Assembly: GCA_040753075.1 (NCBI GenBank)
Contig: JBFMHA010000025.1
Location: 1 to 39,688 of the forward strand
Direction: 5' to 3'
Source: UBA6814 sp040753075
GTDB taxonomy: Bacteria > Desulfobacterota > Desulfovibrionia > Desulfovibrionales > Desulfovibrionaceae
DNA length: 39,688 nt
The first letter of the stretch is position 1; every line of letters begins with the position of its first letter. Positions 16,591 to 23,741 of the stretch are shown here, piece after piece. Below the pieces are notes generated by a model. It worked only from the letters and a program-made list of their open reading frames with translations. It was not told the DNA's origin and made no database searches. The position numbers and the translations under genes were made by a program.

Positions 16591-16619
16591 GGTCTACCCC
16601 GGCGGGCCGGATGGCGCAA
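16591..16619 (-). promoter_or_regulatory. Putative promoter giving a leaderless KefB-type mRNA
   Basis: On the minus strand TTGCGC (16614-16619), 17-base spacer, TAGACC (16591-16596). The -10 ends 8 bases before the A of the start codon, so transcription should begin at or next to the ATG. Confidence 0.45.
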
Positions 16620-16681
16620 GTCGCAGGCGGCCCTGGATCAGGGGAGGGGCGGAGGCGTTCCGGGAAAAAGACGCAAACCGC

Positions 16682-16710
16682 TTGCATCACTGTTCGGAAA
16701 CGGCCATACT
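16682..16710 (+). promoter_or_regulatory. Putative sigma70 promoter of the 70-residue protein gene
   Basis: TTGCAT (16682-16687), 17-base spacer, CATACT (16705-16710), about 75 bases before the start at 16785. Confidence 0.45.
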
Positions 16711-16784
16711 GATAGCGTCCAGGCAGGGACTCCCCGTCAAGCCCGAACCCGGCCGTCCCAACCCGGACATGCAGGAGGGCCGTC

Positions 16785-16997
16785 ATGGCCAAGCTTGTCG
16801 AAGGCCAACTCAAAGTCATGCAGATGGTGAGCGACTTCTCGCAGGTGAGCCACAGCGTCGCCTCCCTGTTAATGCGCGATTTCGTGGCCACGGTGGCCGT
16901 GCTCCAGTCGCGCTTCCCGGACACCATTCCCCGCTACGTGGAGGTGCGTCCGGTCATGGAGGAGCCCAGGGGCAAGGTGCTCGAAACCATAGGCTGA
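16785..16997 (+). CDS. Small conserved-looking protein of unknown function (70 aa)
   Basis: The start is strong: AGGAGG at 16773-16778, then ATG. The gene also has its own promoter-like sequence and its own strong terminator, so it is a stand-alone transcription unit. The protein (MAKLVEGQLKVMQMVSDFSQ..., ending KVLETIG) is mostly helical with no cysteines, no signal peptide and no membrane segment. I do not recognise the family. Its upstream neighbour on the other strand is the KefB-type antiporter. Confidence 0.75.
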   Translation: MAKLVEGQLKVMQMVSDFSQVSHSVASLLMRDFVATVAVLQSRFPDTIPRYVEVRPVMEEPRGKVLETIG

Positions 16998-17017
16998 ACC
17001 CCGTCCGGGGCGGCCTG

Positions 17018-17050
17018 GCCCGGCGGAGTTCCTCCGCCGGGCGTTTTTTT
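17018..17050 (+). terminator. Terminator after the 70-residue protein gene
   Basis: A perfect 11-bp stem (17018-17028 with 17032-17042), TTC loop, followed by G and seven T residues. Confidence 0.92.
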
Positions 17051-17078
17051 CCGGTCGCCCGCGGGGCAGGAGAGGGCC

Positions 17079-17360
17079 ATGTGGCGCTGGCTGAAGCGCT
17101 GGCTGGCCCGGGGCGAGGCCCGACCGGCCCGGGCCCGGGCCGCGCCGCCCCGCCTGGATCCCGGGGCCGGGAACGCGCTCTTCGAGTTCCAGTGGCGGAA
17201 CGGGCGCTGGCTGGAGCGGCTGCTCCGGGACAAGTACCCGCTCCTGCGGGCCATGCCCGAGAGCCTGGCCGAGATCGCGGTGCGCGGGCTGCGCCGGGAG
17301 CTCAAGGCCGCGGCCGGCCGCCGGGAGCGGGAGGAGGGACCCGGTCCCGAGGCGAAATAG
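17079..17360 (+). CDS. Small basic protein of unknown function (93 aa)
   Basis: ATG preceded by AGGAGAG. The protein is rich in Arg, Trp and Pro, with a positively charged amphipathic N-terminus (MWRWLKRWLARGEARPARAR) and a central segment FEFQWRNGRWLERLLRDKYPLL; no cysteines and no membrane segment. I do not recognise it. It starts just after the previous terminator and ends about 85 bases before the CBS kinase, so it may be read with that gene, although a promoter-like sequence lies between them. Confidence 0.65.
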   Translation: MWRWLKRWLARGEARPARARAAPPRLDPGAGNALFEFQWRNGRWLERLLRDKYPLLRAMPESLAEIAVRGLRRELKAAAGRREREEGPGPEAK

Positions 17361-17361
17361 G

Positions 17362-17395
17362 TTGCCATTTGGCCCGAGTTGGCCGAATAATCGGC
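17362..17395 (+). promoter_or_regulatory. Putative promoter and dyad before the CBS hybrid kinase
   Basis: TTGCCA (17362-17367), 18-base spacer, AATAAT (17386-17391). The -10 sits inside an inverted repeat GCCGA-N4-TCGGC (17382-17395), and TTGGCC occurs twice 10 bases apart (17369, 17379) in the spacer. A regulator bound here would block the promoter. Confidence 0.45.
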
Positions 17396-17444
17396 ATCGT
17401 CGATTCTTCGTGTTCAGGAGCCCGGACGAGCAGAAGGGCGCTTC

Positions 17445-20168
17445 ATGACCGAACGGTTCATCAGCGAGATCGTCACCCCCAAGGTCGTGGCCGTTGCGCC
17501 GGACACGCCCCTGCCCGAGGTCCTGGCCCTCATGCGCCAGCGCCGCATCTCCTGCGTGGTGGTGCTGGAGAAGGGCCGGCCGGTGGGCATCGTCACCGAG
17601 CGGAACTTCCTGTGGGCCGCGGCCCACGGCTTCGACTGCCTGTCCGGCCGCCGCATCGCCGAGCTCATGAGCACGCCGGTGACCACCATCGCCGAGTCCA
17701 GCCCCATCTACGAGGCCTACAACCTGCTGTCCTCCCGCGGGGTTCGCCACCTGGTGGTGGTGGACGAGGACGGCCGCGCCTGCGGGGTGGTCACCCAGTC
17801 CAACCTGGTGCGCCAGCTCGGCTACGACTACCTGGCCGAGATCAAGAAGGTCGGCGACATCATGCACCCGGACCTGATCAGCGTGCCGCCCGACACCCCG
17901 GTGCGCGAGGCCGTGCGCCGCATGGCCGACCGGGGCATCAGCTGCGTGGTGGCGGCGGAGAACGGCCGGCCCCAGGGCGTCCTCACCGAGCGCGACGTGG
18001 TCGGGCTCATCCTGGAGCGCAAGAACGCCGCTGACCTGCCCCTGTCCGCGGTCATGAGCGCGCCGGTGCGCACCATCCACCTGGAGGCCCCGGCCTTCGA
18101 GGCCGCCCTGGGCCTGGAGCGGCACGGCATCCGCCGCCTGGTGGTGGTGGACGACGCGGGGGACGGCCGGGGCATCATCACCCAGACCGACATCATCCGC
18201 GGCCTGGAGAGCAAGTACGTCCGCACCCTGAAGCAGGTGCTGCGGGACCGGGACGAGCGGCTGGAGGAGGTGGGCCGCAGCCTGGTGGAGAAGACAGTCT
18301 TCCTGGACAGCATCCTGCGCTCCTCCCTGGACATGGGCGTGGTGGCCACGGACCGGTCCTTCCGGGTGGCCTACTTCAACCCCGCGGCCGAGGACATCCT
18401 GGGCTACTCGGCCGCCGAGGCCCTGGGCAAGGACGCCCGCCAGGTCCACCTGCTGGAGGGCATCGAGCTCTCCCGCCTGACCCGGATGCTGGACCGCCTG
18501 GCCCCGGACTCGGCCCACACCTTCGAGTTCGTCCGGGAGCGCAACGGCGAGGAGCGCACCTACCGCGCCCGGGTGTCCGGGGTCTGGGGCCGGGACAGGG
18601 AGCTCAACGGCTACGTGCTCATGGCCCGCGACGTGACCGAGCGCAAGCGCGCCCAGGAGGACCTGGCCCGGCTCACCCGCCGCCTGGAGCAGACCGTGGT
18701 GGAGCGCACCCGGGAGTACAGCGACAAGGCCCGGGAGCTGGAGCAGGCCAACCAGCGCCTGCGCGGCCTGGACGAGATGAAGTCCTCCTTCCTCTCGGCC
18801 GTCTCCCACGAGCTGCGCACGCCGCTCACCTCGCTCCTGGGCTTCGCCAAGCTCATCGCCCGCGACTTCTCCCGCACCTTCCTGCCCCTGGCCGGGGAGG
18901 ACGCCGAACTCTCGACCCGGGCCGGGCGCATCCGCGACAACCTGGGCATCATCACCGAGGAGGGCGAGCGCCTCACCCGGCTCATCAACGACTTCCTGGA
19001 CCTGGCCAAGATCGAGTCCGGCCGCATGATCTGGCACGACCGGCCGGCGTCCCTGGCCCGGGTGGCGGAGCGGGCGGTGCACGCCGTCCGGGGGGACTTC
19101 CAGGACCGGCCCGAGCTGGAGCTGGTCCTGGACCTGGAGCCGGACCTGCCCATGCTCCAGGTCGACCCCGACCGCCTGGAGCAGGTGCTCATCAACCTGC
19201 TCTCCAACGCGGCCAAGTTCACCGCCCGGGGCGCGGTCACGGTGCGCGGCCTCCGGGTCCCGGGCAACCTGGTCCGGGTGGAGGTGGCGGACACCGGCAT
19301 GGGCATCGCCTGGAGGGACCTCACCCGGGTCTTCGACAAGTTCCACCAGGCCCGGCGCGAGGACACCATGGCCCAGAAGCCCAAGGGCACCGGCCTGGGG
19401 CTGGCCATCTGCCGGGAGATCGTGGAGCACTACGGCGGCCGCATCTGGGCCGAGGCCGAGCCGGAGAAGGGCAGCACCTTCGTGTTCCAGCTCCCGGTGG
19501 AGAAGGTCGAGGTCGTCTCCCCCGCGCCCATCCTGCCGGGCGAGGCCCTGGAGGATGCGGGCCGGCCCCTGGTCCTGGTGGTGGACGACGACCCGGCGGT
19601 GTGCTCCTACCTGCTCCAGTTCCTGGAGAGCGAGGGCTACCGCGCGGCCGCGGCCACCGACGGCGGCTCCGCCCTGAGCGCGGCGCGCGAGCTCTCCCCG
19701 GACCTCATCACCATGGATCTGCTCATGCCCTCCATGGACGGCCGGGCGGTGATGAACGTGCTGCGCGGCGACCCCGACCTCAAGAACGTGCCCATCCTGG
19801 TCATCTCCGCCATCCCCGAGGGCGACCCGGGCTGGGGCGACGCGGCCCTGGCCAAGCCCATCAACGAGGACAAGCTCCTGGAGACCGTGCACGCCCTGCT
19901 CACCCGGCGCTATTCCAAGCGCCTGGTCAACGCGCTGATGCGCATCTTCCCGGACCGGCGCGACGCCTTCTTCTCCCTGCTGGGCGGCGAGATCGCCCGG
20001 CTGGACGAGGAGCAGTTCAAGGCCCTGGCGGAGGGTGGCTTCGCCGGCACCCTGGTGGTCCCGGCCCGGGCCGCCCGGCGCGAGGACATCCGCGAGGTGC
20101 TGGACCGCCCCGGCCTGCACGTGCTGGTCCTGCCCGAGGAGGGGGGCCAGGCCCCGGCCGCGCCCTGA
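17445..20168 (+). CDS. Hybrid histidine kinase with four N-terminal CBS domains, PAS and receiver
   Basis: A 907-residue soluble kinase. Residues 1-~258 are four tandem CBS domains (each with a TxxD or SxxD end such as GIVTERNFL, GVVTQSNLV, GVLTERDVV, GIITQTDII), a module that usually binds adenine nucleotides. A PAS domain (~285-395), a coiled coil, a HisKA domain with His455 (SHELRTPLTS), an HATPase domain (LLSNAAKF, GTGLGLAI) and a receiver domain (~705-825, phosphoacceptor Asp758, Lys in LAKPIN) follow. The last ~80 residues match nothing I know. The natural reading is a kinase that senses cell energy state through CBS and a second cue through PAS. No separate output regulator is adjacent. 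Confidence 0.92.
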   Translation: MTERFISEIVTPKVVAVAPDTPLPEVLALMRQRRISCVVVLEKGRPVGIVTERNFLWAAAHGFDCLSGRRIAELMSTPVTTIAESSPIYEAYNLLSSRGVRHLVVVDEDGRACGVVTQSNLVRQLGYDYLAEIKKVGDIMHPDLISVPPDTPVREAVRRMADRGISCVVAAENGRPQGVLTERDVVGLILERKNAADLPLSAVMSAPVRTIHLEAPAFEAALGLERHGIRRLVVVDDAGDGRGIITQTDIIRGLESKYVRTLKQVLRDRDERLEEVGRSLVEKTVFLDSILRSSLDMGVVATDRSFRVAYFNPAAEDILGYSAAEALGKDARQVHLLEGIELSRLTRMLDRLAPDSAHTFEFVRERNGEERTYRARVSGVWGRDRELNGYVLMARDVTERKRAQEDLARLTRRLEQTVVERTREYSDKARELEQANQRLRGLDEMKSSFLSAVSHELRTPLTSLLGFAKLIARDFSRTFLPLAGEDAELSTRAGRIRDNLGIITEEGERLTRLINDFLDLAKIESGRMIWHDRPASLARVAERAVHAVRGDFQDRPELELVLDLEPDLPMLQVDPDRLEQVLINLLSNAAKFTARGAVTVRGLRVPGNLVRVEVADTGMGIAWRDLTRVFDKFHQARREDTMAQKPKGTGLGLAICREIVEHYGGRIWAEAEPEKGSTFVFQLPVEKVEVVSPAPILPGEALEDAGRPLVLVVDDDPAVCSYLLQFLESEGYRAAAATDGGSALSAARELSPDLITMDLLMPSMDGRAVMNVLRGDPDLKNVPILVISAIPEGDPGWGDAALAKPINEDKLLETVHALLTRRYSKRLVNALMRIFPDRRDAFFSLLGGEIARLDEEQFKALAEGGFAGTLVVPARAARREDIREVLDRPGLHVLVLPEEGGQAPAAP

Positions 20169-20203
20169 TCCCGGCGGGGCGCGGGGGCTGCCGCGGCCGG
20201 GCT

Positions 20204-20232
20204 TTGAAAAAGCCGTTGCGCCGTGCTATGGG
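20204..20232 (+). promoter_or_regulatory. Putative sigma70 promoter of the six-cysteine protein gene
   Basis: TTGAAA (20204-20209), 17-base spacer, TATGGG (20227-20232), about 55 bases before the start at 20287. Confidence 0.5.
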
Positions 20233-20286
20233 TGGGAAGCTCCCGGCCGCGGCCTTCGCGGCCCGACGCCAACCCCGGAGGATCCC

Positions 20287-20616
20287 ATGCGCCGCCTCGC
20301 TCCCATCCTGGCCCTGGCCGCTTCGCTGGTTCTGGCCGCCGCCCCCGCCGCGGCCCAGGGGGGCCAGGCCACCTGCGCCGACACCTACAAGATCTACCAG
20401 ACCTGCTACGACGGAGGGAAGGGCATGGACCTGGAGGGCTGCAGCTACGTGGTCCAGGCCCTGGGTCCGCGGCTCATGGGCGAGGAGGGGGTCAGCGGCC
20501 TGTCCTCGGCCCTGTCCGTGGCCATGTGCAAGCAGGGCTGCGAGGACGGGGCCAGGAAGAAGCCGCCCATGTCCATGTCCGCGTTCAGCGCGAGCTTCTG
20601 CCGCGGTCTCAAGTAG
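20287..20616 (+). CDS. Secreted small six-cysteine protein of unknown function
   Basis: A 109-residue protein with a good signal peptide (MRRLAPILALAASLVLAAAPAAA, cleavage near residue 23). The mature ~86 residues contain six cysteines: TC-x8-TC, GC, then MC-x3-GC and FC near the end. The number is even and they are well spread, so disulfide bonding in the periplasm is likely. No haem-binding CxxCH is present, so it is not a cytochrome. SD is GGAGG. It has its own promoter and a hairpin just after the stop. Function unknown. Confidence 0.75.
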   Translation: MRRLAPILALAASLVLAAAPAAAQGGQATCADTYKIYQTCYDGGKGMDLEGCSYVVQALGPRLMGEEGVSGLSSALSVAMCKQGCEDGARKKPPMSMSAFSASFCRGLK

Positions 20617-20630
20617 CCGCCCCGCTTCAT

Positions 20631-20652
20631 GAAACATGCGCAGGCATGTTTC
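20631..20652. repeat. Hairpin with AACATGC/GCATGTT core (copy 1)
   Basis: GAAACATGC and GCATGTTTC form a perfect 9-bp stem with loop GCAG, 14 bases after the stop of the six-cysteine protein. A near-identical hairpin is at 20805-20824. Confidence 0.6.
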
Positions 20653-20760
20653 CCGCCGCGGTCTGGATTGGCGAAGGCGAGCCTTTGCCTTCCCGCAAGA
20701 TGAGGAAAGGACTCCAGCGCGGCGACAGGCTCGGGCTTCCGGGAATTCGGCGAAGAACCC

Positions 20761-20796
20761 AAAAAAGCCGGGCCTGCGCGCAGGCCCGGCTTTTTT
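20761..20796. terminator. 36-bp perfect palindrome, bidirectional terminator
   Basis: Six A residues, an 11-bp GC-rich stem and six T residues; the whole block is its own reverse complement. It serves the six-cysteine protein gene on one strand and plsY on the other. Confidence 0.92.
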
Positions 20797-20804
20797 GCGC
20801 CGTC

Positions 20805-20824
20805 AACATGCCGTCAGGCATGTT
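20805..20824. repeat. Hairpin with AACATGC/GCATGTT core (copy 2)
   Basis: AACATGCC and GGCATGTT form an 8-bp stem with loop GTCA. It shares 7-base arms with the hairpin at 20631. The 290-base gap 20617-20906 holds these two hairpins and the terminator palindrome, but no supported gene. Confidence 0.6.
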
Positions 20825-20906
20825 GAAAAAAAATGGGTGCTGGTCGGTTGCGCGCCCAGCCAGCGCCGTGTCGCGCCCCGGCGCGATGCTGGTCGCGGCA
20901 GGGCGG

Positions 20907-21503
20907 CTACTGCTCCTTGGGCTTGCGCCAGGGCTTCTCCTCGCCGCGCACCAGGCGCTGGATGTTCTCCTTGTGCCGCCAGTAGACCAGGACCATGACC
21001 GCCAGGGCGAAGAAGAAGTACGTGACCTGGCCCGAGAAGAGCAGGAGCGCCGGCAGCAGCGTCACCAGGGTCAGGGAGCCCAGGGACACGTACCCGGACA
21101 GGGCGATGGCCAGGATGCAGGCCAGGGCGGACAGCACGAGCTGGGACGGGGCCAGGGCCAGGAACACGCCCACCGTGGTGGCCACCGCCTTGCCGCCCTT
21201 GCCGTGCAGGAAGACCGAGAAGATGTGGCCGGACACCGCGGCCAGGGCCGTGGCCCCCAGGAAGAAGGCCGAGTCGCTGAAGCTCTGGGCCACGGCCACC
21301 GGGACCCAGCCCTTGGCGATGTCCAGGGCCAGCACCAGCACGCCCCAGCCCGCGCCGCACAGCCGGGCCACGTTGGTGGCCCCGATGTTGCGGCTGCCGC
21401 CTTCGCGCGGGTCGATCCCCTTGGCCGCCTTGGCCACGAACAGCCCGAAGGGCATGGACCCGATGAGATAGGCCAGGGCGATCCAGGCTATGGCGAGCAA
21501 CAT
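20907..21503 (-). CDS. plsY: Glycerol-3-phosphate acyltransferase PlsY
   Basis: PlsY transfers the acyl group from acyl-phosphate to glycerol-3-phosphate, the first step of phospholipid synthesis, in the inner membrane. The 198-residue protein has about five membrane segments and the three conserved motifs: GSMPFG with the following GGSRNIGATNVAR, the glycine-rich GHIFSVFLHGKGGKAVAT, and the C-terminal RHKENIQRLVRGEE. SD AGGAGG is 8 bases from the ATG. It follows the RNB gene on the same strand after about 50 bases and may be cotranscribed. Confidence 0.96.
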   Translation of the reverse strand: MLLAIAWIALAYLIGSMPFGLFVAKAAKGIDPREGGSRNIGATNVARLCGAGWGVLVLALDIAKGWVPVAVAQSFSDSAFFLGATALAAVSGHIFSVFLHGKGGKAVATTVGVFLALAPSQLVLSALACILAIALSGYVSLGSLTLVTLLPALLLFSGQVTYFFFALAVMVLVYWRHKENIQRLVRGEEKPWRKPKEQ

Positions 21504-21556
21504 GGGCGATTCCTCCTGGAACCGGAACTAGCAGCGAACCGGGCGGGCGGCAAGCC

Positions 21557-23602
21557 TCACTCCTCCACCGCCTCCATGACCCGTATCTCGTTCAGGAGCG
21601 GGTTCGCCTTGCCCAGGCGCACCGCGAAGCGCTGGCCGGGGTAGACCTTCTCCCCGAACACGTCGCGGGGCGCGCGCACGAAGAACTGCTCGCGGGGCAG
21701 GGTGGCGGACACGAAGGGCCCGTCCTCCACCACCACGGCGGAAAAGGTCTGGTCCTTGCGCTGCCGGAAATACTCCAGCTTCCAGTAGCGGGTGCGGTAG
21801 CGCTGGATGCGGCCGGCCGCCTCCACCCGGGCGGTGACCACCGGAAGCAGCCGGATGAGGTCCTCCCGGCTCCACAGCGGATGCCCGCGCCTGAGCCAGC
21901 TCAGGACCTGGGCCTGGTTCATGAGGTCCGGGTAGCGCCGCAGGGGCGAGGTGACGGGGCTGTAGGCCGGCGCCCCCAGGCAGGCGTGGGGCCGCGCCTC
22001 GGGCTCCAGCAGGGTGCAGCCCGCCAGGCGCACCACCCGGTACGCCTCCTCGGGCGCGCTCCACACCCCGGCCGCGTCCCCGGGCAGGGTCACGTCCTGG
22101 GTGCGGTACAAGAGCGGCAGGCCCGCGTCCCGGGCCCAGGCCCCCACGGCCGCGTTGCCCAGGATCATGAATTCGCTCACCACCAGCTGCGCCCGGGCGT
22201 TCTCCGGGGAGTCCTCGATGTCCACCGACGTGCGGCCGTTCTCCTCGCGCAGCACGATCTTGGGGTCGGGCCGCTCCACCACCACCGCGCCCGCGGCGAT
22301 GCGCGCCGCGCGCAGCTTCTCCGCCAGCTCGAAGGCCGCGGCCAGGCCCGGGTCCGGCGCGGCCGAGCCCAGGCTCTCCTCCACCTTCTCGTAGGTGCTG
22401 TTCTCGGCCACCCGCACCCAGGCCTCGCGCGGGGACACGGACGTCACCGCGCCCGCGCCGTCCAGCGCGAAGTCCAGCACCAGGGCCGGCCGCTCCTCCC
22501 CGGCCCGCAGGCTGAAGAGCCCCAGGCCCAGCTCCTCGGGCAGCATGTGGCTCGTGCCCTCGGGCAGGTAGATGCTGCTGGCCCGCTCCCGCACCTCCGC
22601 GTCCAGCCCGCTGCCGAAGGGCCAGTCCAGGGCCGGGCAGGCCAGGGCCAGGCTCATCCGGTAGCCGTCACCGTCCCGCTCCACCACGAAGGCGTCGTCG
22701 ATGTCCCGGGTGGTGGCCGAGTCCACGCTCACGAACGGGGTCGCCTCGGCCGGCCGGCGCAGCTCCCCGAAGCGCGTCCGCACCCCGGCCAGGTCCACGC
22801 CGTGCTCCGCGGCCCAGGCGTCGCCCCAGGCGTAGCCCTCCACCTCCAGGTGCACGTTGTGGTGCTCGCCCACCAGGCCCCAGGCCTGGGCCAGGTGCAG
22901 GGCCAGGAACGGCGTGTCGGGCAGCCCCTTGGTCAGGGACTTCCACAGGGCCTGGGCCTCGGGGTCCGGCCGCTCGGCCATGGCCGCGAAGATCGCGTCC
23001 TTGAGCCGCTCGGCCAGGTCCGCGTCGGCGGGCGGCGCGGGCGGCCGCTGCCGCCGGCTCCAGGACTCCCACAGGGCCGTCAGGAAGGCCTGGCCGCCGG
23101 TGATGACCCGCTCCCGCTCCCGGACGATCTCCTGCTCGGCCAGCCGCGCCTCCACCTTGTCCGCGGGATGGACCTCGAAGTCCGGGGGGTTGAACTTGAA
23201 ATGGGTCTTGTGCTCGAGCAGGGCCCGGCCCATGGCCGAGACCCGGTCCGCGTCCGGGCTGTCCCAGATGAGCCCGGCGAACCACTCGGCCCGGGCCCGG
23301 TCCAGTTCGCCCTGGGCCAGCTCCCAGACCGCCATGGGGTCCACGGCCCCGGCCAGCTCCTGCCGCCGCAGGTCGTGCGCGGCCAGGCGCTCGTCCATCA
23401 CCGACCGGCTGGCCGCCGGGTCGTAGCACGGCCCGGCCCACGGCAGGAGCCGCGCGGCCGGCAGCTTGGTCTCGCGCTTGTTCAGGGTGTAGAGCCGGCA
23501 GCGGCCCGCGGACTCCTCCAGCACCCAGGCCACGTGCGGCCGGTTGCCCTGCAGGAACTCCACGATGCAGCCGGGGCCGGGATATTTCACGAGATCGGAC
23601 AA
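21557..23602 (-). CDS. RNB-domain 3'-5' exoribonuclease (RNase II/R family)
   Basis: About 681 residues. The RNB catalytic domain fills the middle and C-terminal half: the metal-binding signature SATTRDIDDAF, ETYLPEGTSH-like region (SIYLPEGTSHMLPEE), and the late motif SPLRRYPDLMNQ. A short S1-like end (KVYPGQRFAVRLGKANPLL) follows. The N-terminal ~250 residues lack a recognisable cold-shock pair, so it is a divergent member rather than standard RNase R. I chose TTG 23602 because GGCGGAG lies 6-7 bases upstream; GTG 23590 is the alternative. Longer frames run back into the big hairpin and are not real. Confidence 0.87.
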   Translation of the reverse strand: MSDLVKYPGPGCIVEFLQGNRPHVAWVLEESAGRCRLYTLNKRETKLPAARLLPWAGPCYDPAASRSVMDERLAAHDLRRQELAGAVDPMAVWELAQGELDRARAEWFAGLIWDSPDADRVSAMGRALLEHKTHFKFNPPDFEVHPADKVEARLAEQEIVRERERVITGGQAFLTALWESWSRRQRPPAPPADADLAERLKDAIFAAMAERPDPEAQALWKSLTKGLPDTPFLALHLAQAWGLVGEHHNVHLEVEGYAWGDAWAAEHGVDLAGVRTRFGELRRPAEATPFVSVDSATTRDIDDAFVVERDGDGYRMSLALACPALDWPFGSGLDAEVRERASSIYLPEGTSHMLPEELGLGLFSLRAGEERPALVLDFALDGAGAVTSVSPREAWVRVAENSTYEKVEESLGSAAPDPGLAAAFELAEKLRAARIAAGAVVVERPDPKIVLREENGRTSVDIEDSPENARAQLVVSEFMILGNAAVGAWARDAGLPLLYRTQDVTLPGDAAGVWSAPEEAYRVVRLAGCTLLEPEARPHACLGAPAYSPVTSPLRRYPDLMNQAQVLSWLRRGHPLWSREDLIRLLPVVTARVEAAGRIQRYRTRYWKLEYFRQRKDQTFSAVVVEDGPFVSATLPREQFFVRAPRDVFGEKVYPGQRFAVRLGKANPLLNEIRVMEAVEE

Positions 23603-23613
23603 GCAGGACTCCG

Positions 23614-23710
23614 CCGGGAGGGAAGGGGAGCCCCCTTTTTTCGCAGAAAAGGGGGCTCCCCTTCCCTCCCGGACCCTCCCTTCCCCTCCCCCAAGAACCG
23701 TCATTGGGGG
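23614..23710 (+). repeat. Giant-hairpin repeat, copy 1
   Basis: A perfect 26-bp stem (23614-23639 with 23647-23672) around a 7-base loop, then a C-rich tail with GACCC (23672), TTCCCCT (23681) and TCATTGG (23701-23707). It lies between the AICARFT gene and the RNB gene. A related element is at 34921, and the tail recurs inverted at 39643. It may also end the upstream transcript. Confidence 0.85.
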
Positions 23711-23741
23711 CTGGGAGGTGCGGGAGGCTGAGGTTCGATCG

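Noticed and set aside
16583..16927. N-terminal extension of the KefB-type antiporter
   Set aside because: The extra residues resemble no family member, overlap the divergent small gene, and start far upstream of the promoter-like sequence; ATG 16582 gives the normal first membrane helix.
23603..23704. N-terminal extension of the RNB gene
   Set aside because: It translates the giant hairpin repeat, giving Gly/Arg/Ser/Pro-rich sequence with no homology.
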